Part shown: positions 22,752 through 30,310 of the stretch, in pieces
Layout: the number at the start of each line of letters is the position of its first letter
Position numbering within the stretch: the first letter of the stretch is position 1
Assembly: GCA_947486185.1 (NCBI GenBank)
Contig: CANKTH010000050.1
Coordinates: 1 to 32,051, forward strand
Direction: 5' to 3'
DNA length: 32,051 nt
Source: Deltaproteobacteria bacterium
GTDB lineage: Bacteria; Myxococcota_A; UBA796; SXON01
Program-made: the position numbers and the translations under genes
Notes under the pieces: model-generated
The model's input: the letters and a program-made list of their open reading frames with translations, nothing else
Told to the model about the DNA's origin: nothing
Database searches by the model: none

Positions 22752-24713
22752 TCACCAGCCGCGGTACCAGGTGCCGTCGGTGGTGCGCGCGAGGTACACC
22801 AGGCGGCCGTCGCGGGTGAACTGCAGCTCGCCAAAGCCAGTGTCCCGCCGAATCTCACCGAAGCCCGTGCTCCAGTCCTCCCAGCTTTCTCCGCCGTCTT
22901 CGGAGCGGCGGGCGTCCGCGAGCCCTGCCACCACGACACGGTCTCCGTGACAGGCGAGGGCCAGCCAATCGCCCGCCAGCACCGGAACCCAGGTCTCCCC
23001 GCGGTCCGTGGATCGGTAGACCTCCGACTCGCCCACCGCCCACGCGTCGTTACAGATGCGCAGCATTCGTAGGTTGGGCTCGGGCATACCCGGCACGGGA
23101 ACCCAACTCTTTCCGGCGTCCTCCGAGCGGAAGAGGCCGATGCCGTCGCCCTCGGTGTGGAAGATGCCGCCGCGGTGGGTTGCCAGCAGGACACTGTCGG
23201 GATCGTCGGGCCAGAAAGCCAGGGCATGCGCCGATCCTGTCGTGGTCGGCAGGCCTGCGGCGGGCGCCCAGCTTCTGCCCGCGTCGTCGCTCCAGTAGAC
23301 CCGGCCACTGTCGTCTGGGTCCTCGCCCGAGCCTACCGAACCGATGAGCACATAGTCCGGGTTGTCCGGGTGGATCGCGAGCGCGTGCAGGTGCAGCGGC
23401 CCGGGCGCCCGGTCCTCCCAATCCACGCCGAAGTTGGATGAGTACCAGAGCGACTCATCCGAGGTGACCCACTGATCTTCGATGCGGTCCTCGTTGGCCG
23501 TCGCCACCATGACGTAGTGGGCCCGCGTCTCGAGCTCATGGTGATTGGTCCGGCCGCCGTCGGTGGAACGATAGAGCCCACGGGTGCACCAGGTCCCGGT
23601 GATGAGCAGCCCGGGACAGGTCGGGTGCAGGCCGAGGACCGCCGGATCATCCGCCTCCAGGTTGGCGTCCGAGGGGATCCAGCTAGCTCCGACGTCCTCT
23701 GACCGGTAGATCCCTTCCCGGTCGCCCACCAGGGGAATGCCGTCTCCGGTGAAGCCAACGCTCATGATGCCGTGTCCGCCGACAGGCACCAGCGCGCCCG
23801 CCATACCCAGCTTTGCCGCCGTGCTGGTCGCGAACAGTGGCTCGCCGTCGGCGCTAAGGTCGAGTGCGACGACATCCTCGGGAAATACAAGGCTCAACGC
23901 CCAAGTTGCGCCGTCATCGGTCGATCGATATACCTCGCTCCCCACCGCGAGCCACAGCTCCTGGCCGGCCACCGCGAACGCGGTGACATATGCGGGGCCG
24001 CTGTGTACTTCTTCCCATGTGTCCAGGTCGTAGGAGCGATAGACCGCGCCGCCGTGCCGCGCGGCGATGACGGCGCCCGACAGGGTCGTTCCGAGGCTCC
24101 AAAAGCTCTCCTCCAGCTCCCGTGCGCTATAGGAGTCCATCGGAGGCTCGGGCACATCCGGCTGTGTGTCGCCGCCGATCGGAAGCGTGCTCCGCCGCTC
24201 CCAGCTGATGCCCTGGTCGAAGCTCTGATAAAGCTCGGCGGCGGCGTTGATAGCGAGCAGCGCCCCGGACGCTGCGAAGGTGAAGGCGCGCACGCGTTCT
24301 TCGTAGATCGAAGACCCGAGGCTCAACGTGACGGTGTGATCGCCCTCCGCGTAGATCGCAGGACCGCCCGAGTAGTAGACCCCACCGGGGCGTGACGGGT
24401 CGATCAGCAGATCGCCCTCCGCGTGCGGAGGGGCCTCCGGAGCCAGGAAGGTCCAACTTTCTCCGCCGTCATTGGACCGGAGCAGGCCCCCGATGCTGCT
24501 GCCGGCCCAGACCTCTTCGGGGCGGGAAGGCGTCGAGGCAAAATAACGGATATCCCCAGATTTTAGTGGGTTCGCCTGGGTCCAGGCGGCTGGTGGATCG
24601 GGCCAGGCGCCGTCAGGACAGGCGTCGGGCACCGGGGTGGCGCTGTCCTTGGGTGGAGGCGCCTGGGTGCTCGGGTCGGTACAGCCGATGACGGCGAAGA
24701 AGAGCGGCCACAT
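22752..24713 (-). CDS. BNR/Asp-box repeat beta-propeller lipoprotein
   Basis: 653 residues. The signal is short: MWPLFFAVIGCTD, Cys11. A Pro/Asp linker precedes a long run of Asp-box (S-x-D-x-G-x-x-W) motifs: SNDGGESW, SFDQGISW, STDDGATW, SEDVGASW, SDDAGRSW, SEDAGKSW, STDRGETW and SEDGGESW. This is the sortilin/Vps10-like or YCF48-like multi-blade propeller layout. Its catalytic sialidase residues are not evident, so a binding or scaffold role is likelier than enzyme activity. It lies 45 bases before the SMP-30-like gene on the same strand and probably heads this transcript. The promoter region (24714-24851) is GC-rich with no clear boxes. Confidence 0.9.
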   Translation of the reverse strand: MWPLFFAVIGCTDPSTQAPPPKDSATPVPDACPDGAWPDPPAAWTQANPLKSGDIRYFASTPSRPEEVWAGSSIGGLLRSNDGGESWTFLAPEAPPHAEGDLLIDPSRPGGVYYSGGPAIYAEGDHTVTLSLGSSIYEERVRAFTFAASGALLAINAAAELYQSFDQGISWERRSTLPIGGDTQPDVPEPPMDSYSARELEESFWSLGTTLSGAVIAARHGGAVYRSYDLDTWEEVHSGPAYVTAFAVAGQELWLAVGSEVYRSTDDGATWALSLVFPEDVVALDLSADGEPLFATSTAAKLGMAGALVPVGGHGIMSVGFTGDGIPLVGDREGIYRSEDVGASWIPSDANLEADDPAVLGLHPTCPGLLITGTWCTRGLYRSTDGGRTNHHELETRAHYVMVATANEDRIEDQWVTSDESLWYSSNFGVDWEDRAPGPLHLHALAIHPDNPDYVLIGSVGSGEDPDDSGRVYWSDDAGRSWAPAAGLPTTTGSAHALAFWPDDPDSVLLATHRGGIFHTEGDGIGLFRSEDAGKSWVPVPGMPEPNLRMLRICNDAWAVGESEVYRSTDRGETWVPVLAGDWLALACHGDRVVVAGLADARRSEDGGESWEDWSTGFGEIRRDTGFGELQFTRDGRLVYLARTTDGTWYRGW

Positions 24714-24851
24714 CCCGCGGCGCTAACACGGTGTTGCGCGAGTGCGGGCGGTCGGGTGTGCGGTGAGCGCGCCGAGCGTCGGAGGCTCGCCCGCGCCCGG
24801 GAGCGGGCCCTCCGTGGGGCGTTCCGCGAGCGGGCGGGGGACCGTGTGGAT

Positions 24852-25616
24852 TCAGTCCAGCATCTGCCAGCGGAGCCGTATATAGCCGCCTTCTGAGCCC
24901 ATCGGTACGCTGCCGGTCTCGTTACACTCGTCCTGGACGTCCTGGTCCTCGTAGTACTTCTCGACAGCCAGCTTCAGCACGTTGCCGTCGGCCAGCTGGA
25001 CGAAGAAGGGCACTCCGGTGGCGCCTACGCATTGGGAGTACTCCCACCAGGGCGCCATTGCCGTCTGGGCGCCCCCAATCGAGTCGACCGCGAGACCACA
25101 GCTGTCACTGTAGAAGTCGTCTTGCTGCCACACCAACCCCTCGGGCACCGAGTCGAGCTCGGCGTAGTCAAAGCCGAACATCGCGGCGCTGCTCACACAC
25201 GATGGCCCGCTGTCCTTGGAATTGAGCCGGATGATGTAACGCTTGAGCGCCATGTCCCAGTCCATGCTCTCCAGGGCGGCCTCGTCGTCGATCTCCACCT
25301 TGCTGGCCCCGTCCGCAGTAAACTTCACATAGATCCAGGGGTTCCTAGGCGCTGCGGAGTAGCCGCCGGCGGTGGCGTCAACGTCGGTGACGGTGTCATC
25401 GCCGTCGGACTCGGAGCTGATCTCGCCTTCGCTCACCTCGTCCTGGAGCGAGAGATCGAGGATCATCTCGTCGACGCAGCCTACCTCCGTGGGCTCCGTG
25501 CAGACCGCCTCGACCACCGTGCCGCTTGAAGCGCTGTCGTCGGTGGCCGGCGCGCTGGACTCGCTACCTTTGTCCGAGCATGCCGAGAGAACTGTCAACC
25601 ACATGAGTACGCGCAT
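24852..25616 (-). CDS. HmuY-family lipoprotein lacking histidine
   Basis: 254 residues from the ATG at 25616 with a strong Shine-Dalgarno. The signal is MRVLMWLTVLSACSDKG (Cys13), then a Ser/Asp/Thr linker. The core matches the HmuY fold signatures: 'WIYVKFTADGASKVEID', 'WDMALKRYIIRLNSKDSGPS', 'PFFVQLADGNVLKLAVEKYY' and 'EGGYIRLRWQML'. HmuY proteins bind heme on the cell surface. The Porphyromonas prototype uses two His, and I find no His anywhere in this sequence. Met-liganded relatives are known, and Met is available here ('AAMFGF', 'AMAPWW'). There are seven Cys in all. It is divergent from a secreted S8 protease. Confidence 0.86.
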   Translation of the reverse strand: MRVLMWLTVLSACSDKGSESSAPATDDSASSGTVVEAVCTEPTEVGCVDEMILDLSLQDEVSEGEISSESDGDDTVTDVDATAGGYSAAPRNPWIYVKFTADGASKVEIDDEAALESMDWDMALKRYIIRLNSKDSGPSCVSSAAMFGFDYAELDSVPEGLVWQQDDFYSDSCGLAVDSIGGAQTAMAPWWEYSQCVGATGVPFFVQLADGNVLKLAVEKYYEDQDVQDECNETGSVPMGSEGGYIRLRWQMLD

Positions 25617-25617
25617 G

Positions 25618-25627
25618 TCCCCCTCCC
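25618..25627 (-). promoter_or_regulatory. Shine-Dalgarno site of the HmuY-family gene
   Basis: On the minus strand GGGAGGGGGA ends just before the ATG at 25616. It chooses this ATG over the longer in-frame reading from 25682, which would put 22 polar residues before the signal peptide. Confidence 0.8.
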
Positions 25628-25650
25628 GGCGCCGGGCTATCCTGCTCCCG

Positions 25651-27069
25651 ATGCGTTCACCAGCCTGGCTCCTCGTCGTCACGCCTCTTCTGGGCTTCCG
25701 GCTCGACCCCAGCGTTCTTCCTCGCCCAGCGCCGCTGCAAGGGGAGCTCCCGAGCTGGGAGCTGGTGCCAGGCGTGGTGCTGGCGGTCGGCCCGGCGGTG
25801 GTGCTCGATCTCGACCCCGGAACGCGCCCGCCGCCCGGCGCCGAACATCTGGGTGGTCGTTACTGGCGGATCCGCTCGGAGCGCCCGGTAGAGGACGCCT
25901 GGAAGTGGCTCGGTCAACCCGGGGTGCGCGACGTGATGCCCGATGTACAGCTCCCCCGGCGCCGGGCTGCCTTCGACGATCCGGCCTACGGGAACCAGTG
26001 GTACCTCGAAGGGCTGGGGATGGAAGAGCTTTATGCGGTTTCGCTGGGCAGCCCGGAAGTGCGGGTGGCCGTGATCGACTCGGGCATCGACATCCGTCAC
26101 CCCGACCTGGTCGACGCGGTCGTGGCGCCCTATGACGCCGCGTTCGATGACGACGATCCCTCGCCGGATCCTGGCGAATACTGCCTCGATGGCTCGGACG
26201 ACATCTGCGATGTCCACGGCACCGCAACCGCCGGCGTGGTCGCCGCTCGGGCGAACAACCAGAACGGCATCGTCGGCATGTGCCCGGCGTGCTCCCTGAT
26301 CCCGATCCGCCTTTTGAGCGACCAGGCGGGCGTGGTGATGTCGGCTGACATCCGGGCCTCTGGCCACGCCTCTGCCAACAACGCCGCCGTGATCAACAAC
26401 TCCTGGGGCTTCACGACATCCACGCCCGTGCCCGACATGCTGGGCCGGGCGATCCAGGAGGCCGCGAGCAGCTCGCGGGACGGCCTGGGCGCGCTCGTGG
26501 TCTTCGCGGCGGGGAACGAGGATCGGGAGGTGGAGGCCCACGAGATGCAGGCGATGGAGGAGGTGCTCTGTATCTCGGCGACGGACATCTACGGCTACCC
26601 GGCGGCGTACACCAACCAGGGCGATGCGATCGATATTGCCGCTCCAAGTGCCTCGGTCGCCTTGGGGCCGGAGAACACGGTCATCGAGGACTTTGGCGGC
26701 ACGAGCGGCGCCGCGCCCGTCGCGGCCGGGCTCGCGGGTTGGGCAGCGTCGGTGGACCCTACTCTGTCAGGCGAGGAGCTCTGGGAGCTCCTGGTGTCTA
26801 CCGCGACGCCCTCGCCCTATGTGCCTGAGACCGAACACCACCCCATCTACGGCTACGGCAACCTCTCGGCCCTCGGCGTGCTGGACGCGCTCCACGGTGG
26901 CGACGAGATCGTCGCGGTGAACGATCCGAAAGAGGGCGAGGTGCCTGCCGGATGCGCATGCGACAGCAGCGCGCCGACGCGGTGGACCTGGGCGCCCCTG
27001 ATGGGCTTCATCGGCGTGTTCGGTTGGCGGCGGCGCTCACCTGGCCGAGTTGGAGGCGAAGGCAGATGA
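25651..27069 (+). CDS. Subtilisin-like S8 protease with MYXO-CTERM-type anchor
   Basis: 472 residues from the ATG at 25651 (an earlier in-frame ATG at 25603 would overlap the divergent gene). A signal peptide (MRSPAWLLVVTPLLGF) and a propeptide-like region of ~100 residues precede the catalytic domain. The triad is D143 ('VAVIDSGIDIRHPDL'), H189 ('DVHGTATAGV') and S352 ('GGTSGAAPVAAG'); the oxyanion Asn is N250 ('NNSWGF'). After the catalytic domain, a Cys-Ala-Cys stretch (GCACDSS), a hydrophobic helix and an Arg cluster (WRRRSPGR) form a MYXO-CTERM-like sorting tail. Likely exported and anchored at the surface. The next gene overlaps by four bases (ATGA). Confidence 0.92.
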   Translation: MRSPAWLLVVTPLLGFRLDPSVLPRPAPLQGELPSWELVPGVVLAVGPAVVLDLDPGTRPPPGAEHLGGRYWRIRSERPVEDAWKWLGQPGVRDVMPDVQLPRRRAAFDDPAYGNQWYLEGLGMEELYAVSLGSPEVRVAVIDSGIDIRHPDLVDAVVAPYDAAFDDDDPSPDPGEYCLDGSDDICDVHGTATAGVVAARANNQNGIVGMCPACSLIPIRLLSDQAGVVMSADIRASGHASANNAAVINNSWGFTTSTPVPDMLGRAIQEAASSSRDGLGALVVFAAGNEDREVEAHEMQAMEEVLCISATDIYGYPAAYTNQGDAIDIAAPSASVALGPENTVIEDFGGTSGAAPVAAGLAGWAASVDPTLSGEELWELLVSTATPSPYVPETEHHPIYGYGNLSALGVLDALHGGDEIVAVNDPKEGEVPAGCACDSSAPTRWTWAPLMGFIGVFGWRRRSPGRVGGEGR

Positions 27070-28520
27070 CTCATCCCATGATCCTACAGGTCATCACGCT
27101 CTTGTTGCCGGTGGTCGACGTGGCGCACGCGCGACCCGAAGACCTCACCGGGGCCCACAGCTTCGACCGGAGCGACGAGATCGCCACGTTGGACAGCGCC
27201 ACGGGCTCCGTCCGGGTCTGGTACAGCGTGAGTGGGCCGAATGTGGCCTTGCTGGAGGACGCCGATGCGGACGGCGTACCCGACTTCCCGGCGTTGGTCG
27301 CTTCGACGGCAGAGGCGGTGCTGGCGTTCTATTCGGGTCTCGGACTGAGGCCGCCGGTGTCGGACGGCTCGTTGGGAGGCGACGGGGCGGTAGACGCTTA
27401 CCTCCTCGATTTCGCCGGCATCGGGGACGGCCAGTTCGTATCCGAACGTTGCACCGACGTGGGCGGCGCGTCCCAGTGTTACGGCTACTTCGCCATGGAG
27501 AACGATTTTTCGGGCTATGGCTACAGCGACCTCGGCCACGCGGTACGCACCCTCACCTCCCACGAGCTGTTTCACGCCGTCCAGGCGGCGTATGACGCGG
27601 GCGAGGAGTCCTGGTGGTCCGAGGGCTCCGCAACCTGGGGTGAGTGGGCATTTGACCCGGGTAACACTGATTTCCTCTACCTATGTGACGCCTACCTCGC
27701 CGACCCCTCGCGCAGCCTCGACCAGCCACCATCCGGACTCTCGTCCTTTTCCTACGGCACGGCCCTGTGGTGGACCTTCCTCACCCAACGGTTCGGCGAC
27801 GACATCTTGGCGGACTTGCTGCTCGCTACCGAGTCCGGTTCGTCCTTCCGCGACGACATGGCCGCGGTCCTGACCGCAAATGGCGGAGACCTCGGCGTCG
27901 AATGGGCGGAGTTCGCCCGGTGGAACCTCGCCACTGGGCCGCGGGCCGGGTTGATGGAGAGCTACAGTTTTGCGGCGTCGATCGGCCCACCGACCGCAGA
28001 GGCCCGCGATCGGTCGTGGGCCGATGATTACCGGTTCTACCCGTTGGCCAGCACCTACGTCGAGATCCAGCACCGCGGGGGGCCGCTGCGCTTCGCGCTC
28101 GCTGAAGAGGCCCCAAACCTGGCCTTCAGCCTTCACGCGGAGGCCGACGAGGGCGCGCTTGAGCCGGCGCTGGACACCTGGGCGGGGAGCCTTGGGGTCC
28201 GTGAGTTCGGAGAGCTGCCCGAAGGGTCCTACTGGCTTGTGGCGAGCAACCCCACGCTCGACGAGGACTCAACCAAGGTGTTGGTATGCCTTGGGAGCGA
28301 CGATGAAGCCGTCGAGCCTTGTCTTTCGGCGTTGGAGGCGATGGAGGACAGCGGCGGGCCGGGCGACAGCGCTGCCGCTACCCCCCACTCGCAGAGCGCC
28401 AAGCCCCCCGAAGGTTGCGGCTGTGGCACCGACGCCGGGGGCGCCGCCAGACTGTGGGTCCTCGTCGCCGGCCTGTCTGGCCTCCTCCTCCTCCGCCGCC
28501 GGCCGTCGAGGGGCGGGTAG
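27066..28520 (+). CDS. HExxH metalloprotease, MXAN_6640-like, with MYXO-CTERM tail
   Basis: 484 residues from an ATG overlapping the S8 stop, with GGAGG upstream. A signal peptide (residues 1-22) is followed by a domain with 'VWYSVSG', 'LEDADADGVPD' (a Ca-binding-like Asp loop) and the zinc motif HELFH at 166-170 (TSHELFHAVQAAYD). The likely third ligand is the Glu of 'WWSEGSATWGEW' nearby. This fits the MXAN_6640 putative metalloprotease family of Myxococcota. The end is EGCGCGTDAG, then a hydrophobic helix, then LRRRPSRGG: a clear MYXO-CTERM signal with GCGC. It is co-translated with the S8 protease, and the two probably act together on external or surface protein. Confidence 0.93.
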   Translation: MTHPMILQVITLLLPVVDVAHARPEDLTGAHSFDRSDEIATLDSATGSVRVWYSVSGPNVALLEDADADGVPDFPALVASTAEAVLAFYSGLGLRPPVSDGSLGGDGAVDAYLLDFAGIGDGQFVSERCTDVGGASQCYGYFAMENDFSGYGYSDLGHAVRTLTSHELFHAVQAAYDAGEESWWSEGSATWGEWAFDPGNTDFLYLCDAYLADPSRSLDQPPSGLSSFSYGTALWWTFLTQRFGDDILADLLLATESGSSFRDDMAAVLTANGGDLGVEWAEFARWNLATGPRAGLMESYSFAASIGPPTAEARDRSWADDYRFYPLASTYVEIQHRGGPLRFALAEEAPNLAFSLHAEADEGALEPALDTWAGSLGVREFGELPEGSYWLVASNPTLDEDSTKVLVCLGSDDEAVEPCLSALEAMEDSGGPGDSAAATPHSQSAKPPEGCGCGTDAGGAARLWVLVAGLSGLLLLRRRPSRGG

Positions 28521-28573
28521 CGGCGCGTCCGAGCTCCCGCGCCTGCTCCACAGGCGACGCGCGAGGTCATCCG

Positions 28574-28594
28574 CAGGCCGGCGCCGGCGGCCTG
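28574..28594. terminator. Possible bidirectional hairpin between convergent genes
   Basis: CAGGCCG (28574-28580) and CGGCCTG (28588-28594) are perfect inverted arms of 7 bp around a 7-base loop. They lie between the convergent stops at 28520 and 28605. No T-run follows on either strand, so termination is only suggested by the position. Confidence 0.4.
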
Positions 28595-28604
28595 GCGCGC
28601 GGTC

Positions 28605-29612
28605 TCACATGGCTCGCCAGCTGACCTGGGGCACTCCGGACCCGGCGGGCGGCGGGTTGCTCCCTACCATGTACAAGACGCGGCGGTTCGCGGCGTGATC
28701 AACCTGATCGCCGGTAGGGACCGCGAGCAGGGCCTCACCGAAGCCGTAGGTGTAGATCGGGTGGCTGAAACCGTGGTTCTTGAGCCATGTCGCGATCGCC
28801 CGCGCGCGTCGCCCCGAGAGATCGAGGTTGTGGGAGGCGTCTCCCACGGTGTCGGTGCAGCCCGCGACGTAGAGCTTCACGGGCACGACGCTCCCGTATT
28901 TGTCCACGACGTCCTGGAGCTCACGCAGCGTCGCCTCCAGTTTGTACACCTCGGTGCTGGGGATCTCCGCGGAGTTCGACTCGAAACGGACATCGTCGTG
29001 GGGGATGTCGAGGAACCAGGGCGAGTACGTGAACCCTGACCACGATCCTCCCGCTTTGAGGGTCACGTCGAGCAGGACCACCTCGCCCGGGTCGCCTACG
29101 AAGGGCACCACCACCGGGCCTGGCCCTCCGGAGAGCGAGATGCTGCTGCGGTCCAGCTCGGATTTGTGCGCTCCGTAGGCAATGATGTCCGCGCTGTCCA
29201 CCGGAGCGGTGACGTGGACCGTGACCGTTCGCGCGCTGATGTCTGCGCTCGCCTTGGAGAGATCCACCTTCAAGGGGACTTCGTAGCGATAGTCGATGGG
29301 CACGTTGATCTCGCTCACGTCTCCTTCGGCGAAGCGGGCGAGCACGTAGCAGTCGGCGTGGGTGACCGCGGTGTCGCGCGGCCATTCGAAGCGCTGCGTG
29401 CTGCCGGCGGCCAGCTTCTTGCGGGTGAATTCGAGGGTTTTGCCGCCCACGGTGATCTGGACGTAAAGCTCATCGATCGCCCGCGAGGGAGTGATGATAA
29501 ATGCAGGATTTTCCTTAGCCTTGGGCGCGGGCACGTAGTTGAACTGAAGGTCCTGGGCCGCGGCGGACCCGATGCCGAGGCGGAGCAGCGCGCTGATGAT
29601 CAGTACAAGCAT
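28605..29612 (-). CDS. OmpA C-terminal-domain protein with periplasmic beta-rich N-terminal region
   Basis: 335 residues from the ATG at 29612, with AAGGTG upstream. The signal peptide ends near SAAAQD (residue ~20), of signal peptidase I type. A ~180-residue beta-rich region ('AIDELYVQITVGGKTLEFTR', 'VDSADIIAYGAHKSE') has no named domain. The OmpA-like peptidoglycan-binding domain (about 205-325) contains 'DDVRFESNSAEIPSTEVYKL', 'VKLYVAGCTDTVGDASHNLD', 'LSGRRARAIATWLKNHGF' and 'AANRRVLYMVG', with the expected Asp and Arg. It is probably soluble in the periplasm or attached to the peptidoglycan, since no barrel is visible. It is divergent from the lipoprotein gene at 29678. Confidence 0.92.
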   Translation of the reverse strand: MLVLIISALLRLGIGSAAAQDLQFNYVPAPKAKENPAFIITPSRAIDELYVQITVGGKTLEFTRKKLAAGSTQRFEWPRDTAVTHADCYVLARFAEGDVSEINVPIDYRYEVPLKVDLSKASADISARTVTVHVTAPVDSADIIAYGAHKSELDRSSISLSGGPGPVVVPFVGDPGEVVLLDVTLKAGGSWSGFTYSPWFLDIPHDDVRFESNSAEIPSTEVYKLEATLRELQDVVDKYGSVVPVKLYVAGCTDTVGDASHNLDLSGRRARAIATWLKNHGFSHPIYTYGFGEALLAVPTGDQVDHAANRRVLYMVGSNPPPAGSGVPQVSWRAM

Positions 29613-29667
29613 GAAGCACCTTAGCCCGGCGGCCTGCCGCGAGCCGGACGTCGGTTAGAACCCCTGC

Positions 29668-29673
29668 GGAGGT
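29668..29673 (+). promoter_or_regulatory. Shine-Dalgarno site (GGAGGT) of the Asp/Thr-repeat lipoprotein
   Basis: GGAGGT lies four bases before the ATG at 29678 and supports that start over the second Met two codons later. Confidence 0.75.
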
Positions 29674-29677
29674 AAGG

Positions 29678-30310
29678 ATGCTCCCTATGCTGCTCACCCT
29701 GCTTTTCGCCTGCGCGGGCGACAAACCCGCCGCCGACTCCGGGACGCCCGCCGATGACACTGCCGTGGAGGGCGACGCGGACACCGACACCGACACGGAC
29801 GCCGATGCGGACGCCGATTCGGACACCGACGCGGACGCCGACCTGCCGGAAGTGCGTGATCAGATCGATCCCACCGCCGCGCTCTGCCAGGAGTTCGAGG
29901 GCAGCCCGGTCGCGGGCGCGCAGTCCTACTACTACGGGCAGTACAATCTGGACGGCACTGGCCTGGAGATCTGGTACCTGATCGCCAACGAGGCGTGGAA
30001 GGCCCGGGGCGGAGCCGACTGTGAGGTGGTATGGAGCGCGCGTTGGATCGAAGCCGTGCCAAGCTATTGCCCGACCTGCGAGGTGGGCATCAATACGAGC
30101 GTCAACGTAGACGAGGCCCTGACCACCTGCGATCCAGGATTGTATGAGGACATCGCCACCTTCACGGAGCTCTACGAGGTGGACCTGGGTGAAGACGGCA
30201 CGTCGACCTGGTTCGACCAGAGCGCTGGGTTCGAGTTCGGTTGGGGATATGCCAACAGTAGCGCGATGAACTACCTCGGTGAAGCGAATTGCCGTTGGTT
30301 CGGCGGTTGA
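29678..30310 (+). CDS. Lipoprotein with Asp/Thr/Ala repeat linker, unknown function
   Basis: 210 residues. The short signal MLPMLLTLLFACAGDK has Cys12 in lipobox LFAC and no positive charge before it. The linker (about 18-55) is a run of Asp-Thr and Asp-Ala pairs coded by near-repeats of GAC-ACC and GAC-GCG. The folded part has 'CQEFEGSPVAGAQSYYYGQY', 'DCEVVWSARWIEAVPSYCPT' with paired Cys (CPTC), 'LTTCDPGLYEDIATFTELYE', and ends ANCRWFGG. This looks like a small disulfide-bonded surface domain. I do not recognise the family. The stop overlaps the glycosyltransferase start (TTGA), so they are probably one transcript. Confidence 0.87.
   Translation: MLPMLLTLLFACAGDKPAADSGTPADDTAVEGDADTDTDTDADADADSDTDADADLPEVRDQIDPTAALCQEFEGSPVAGAQSYYYGQYNLDGTGLEIWYLIANEAWKARGGADCEVVWSARWIEAVPSYCPTCEVGINTSVNVDEALTTCDPGLYEDIATFTELYEVDLGEDGTSTWFDQSAGFEFGWGYANSSAMNYLGEANCRWFGG

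Noticed and set aside
21714..23072. 452-residue plus ORF opposite the two propeller lipoproteins
   Set aside because: The opposite strand has repeated Asp-box and propeller motifs; this frame has none.
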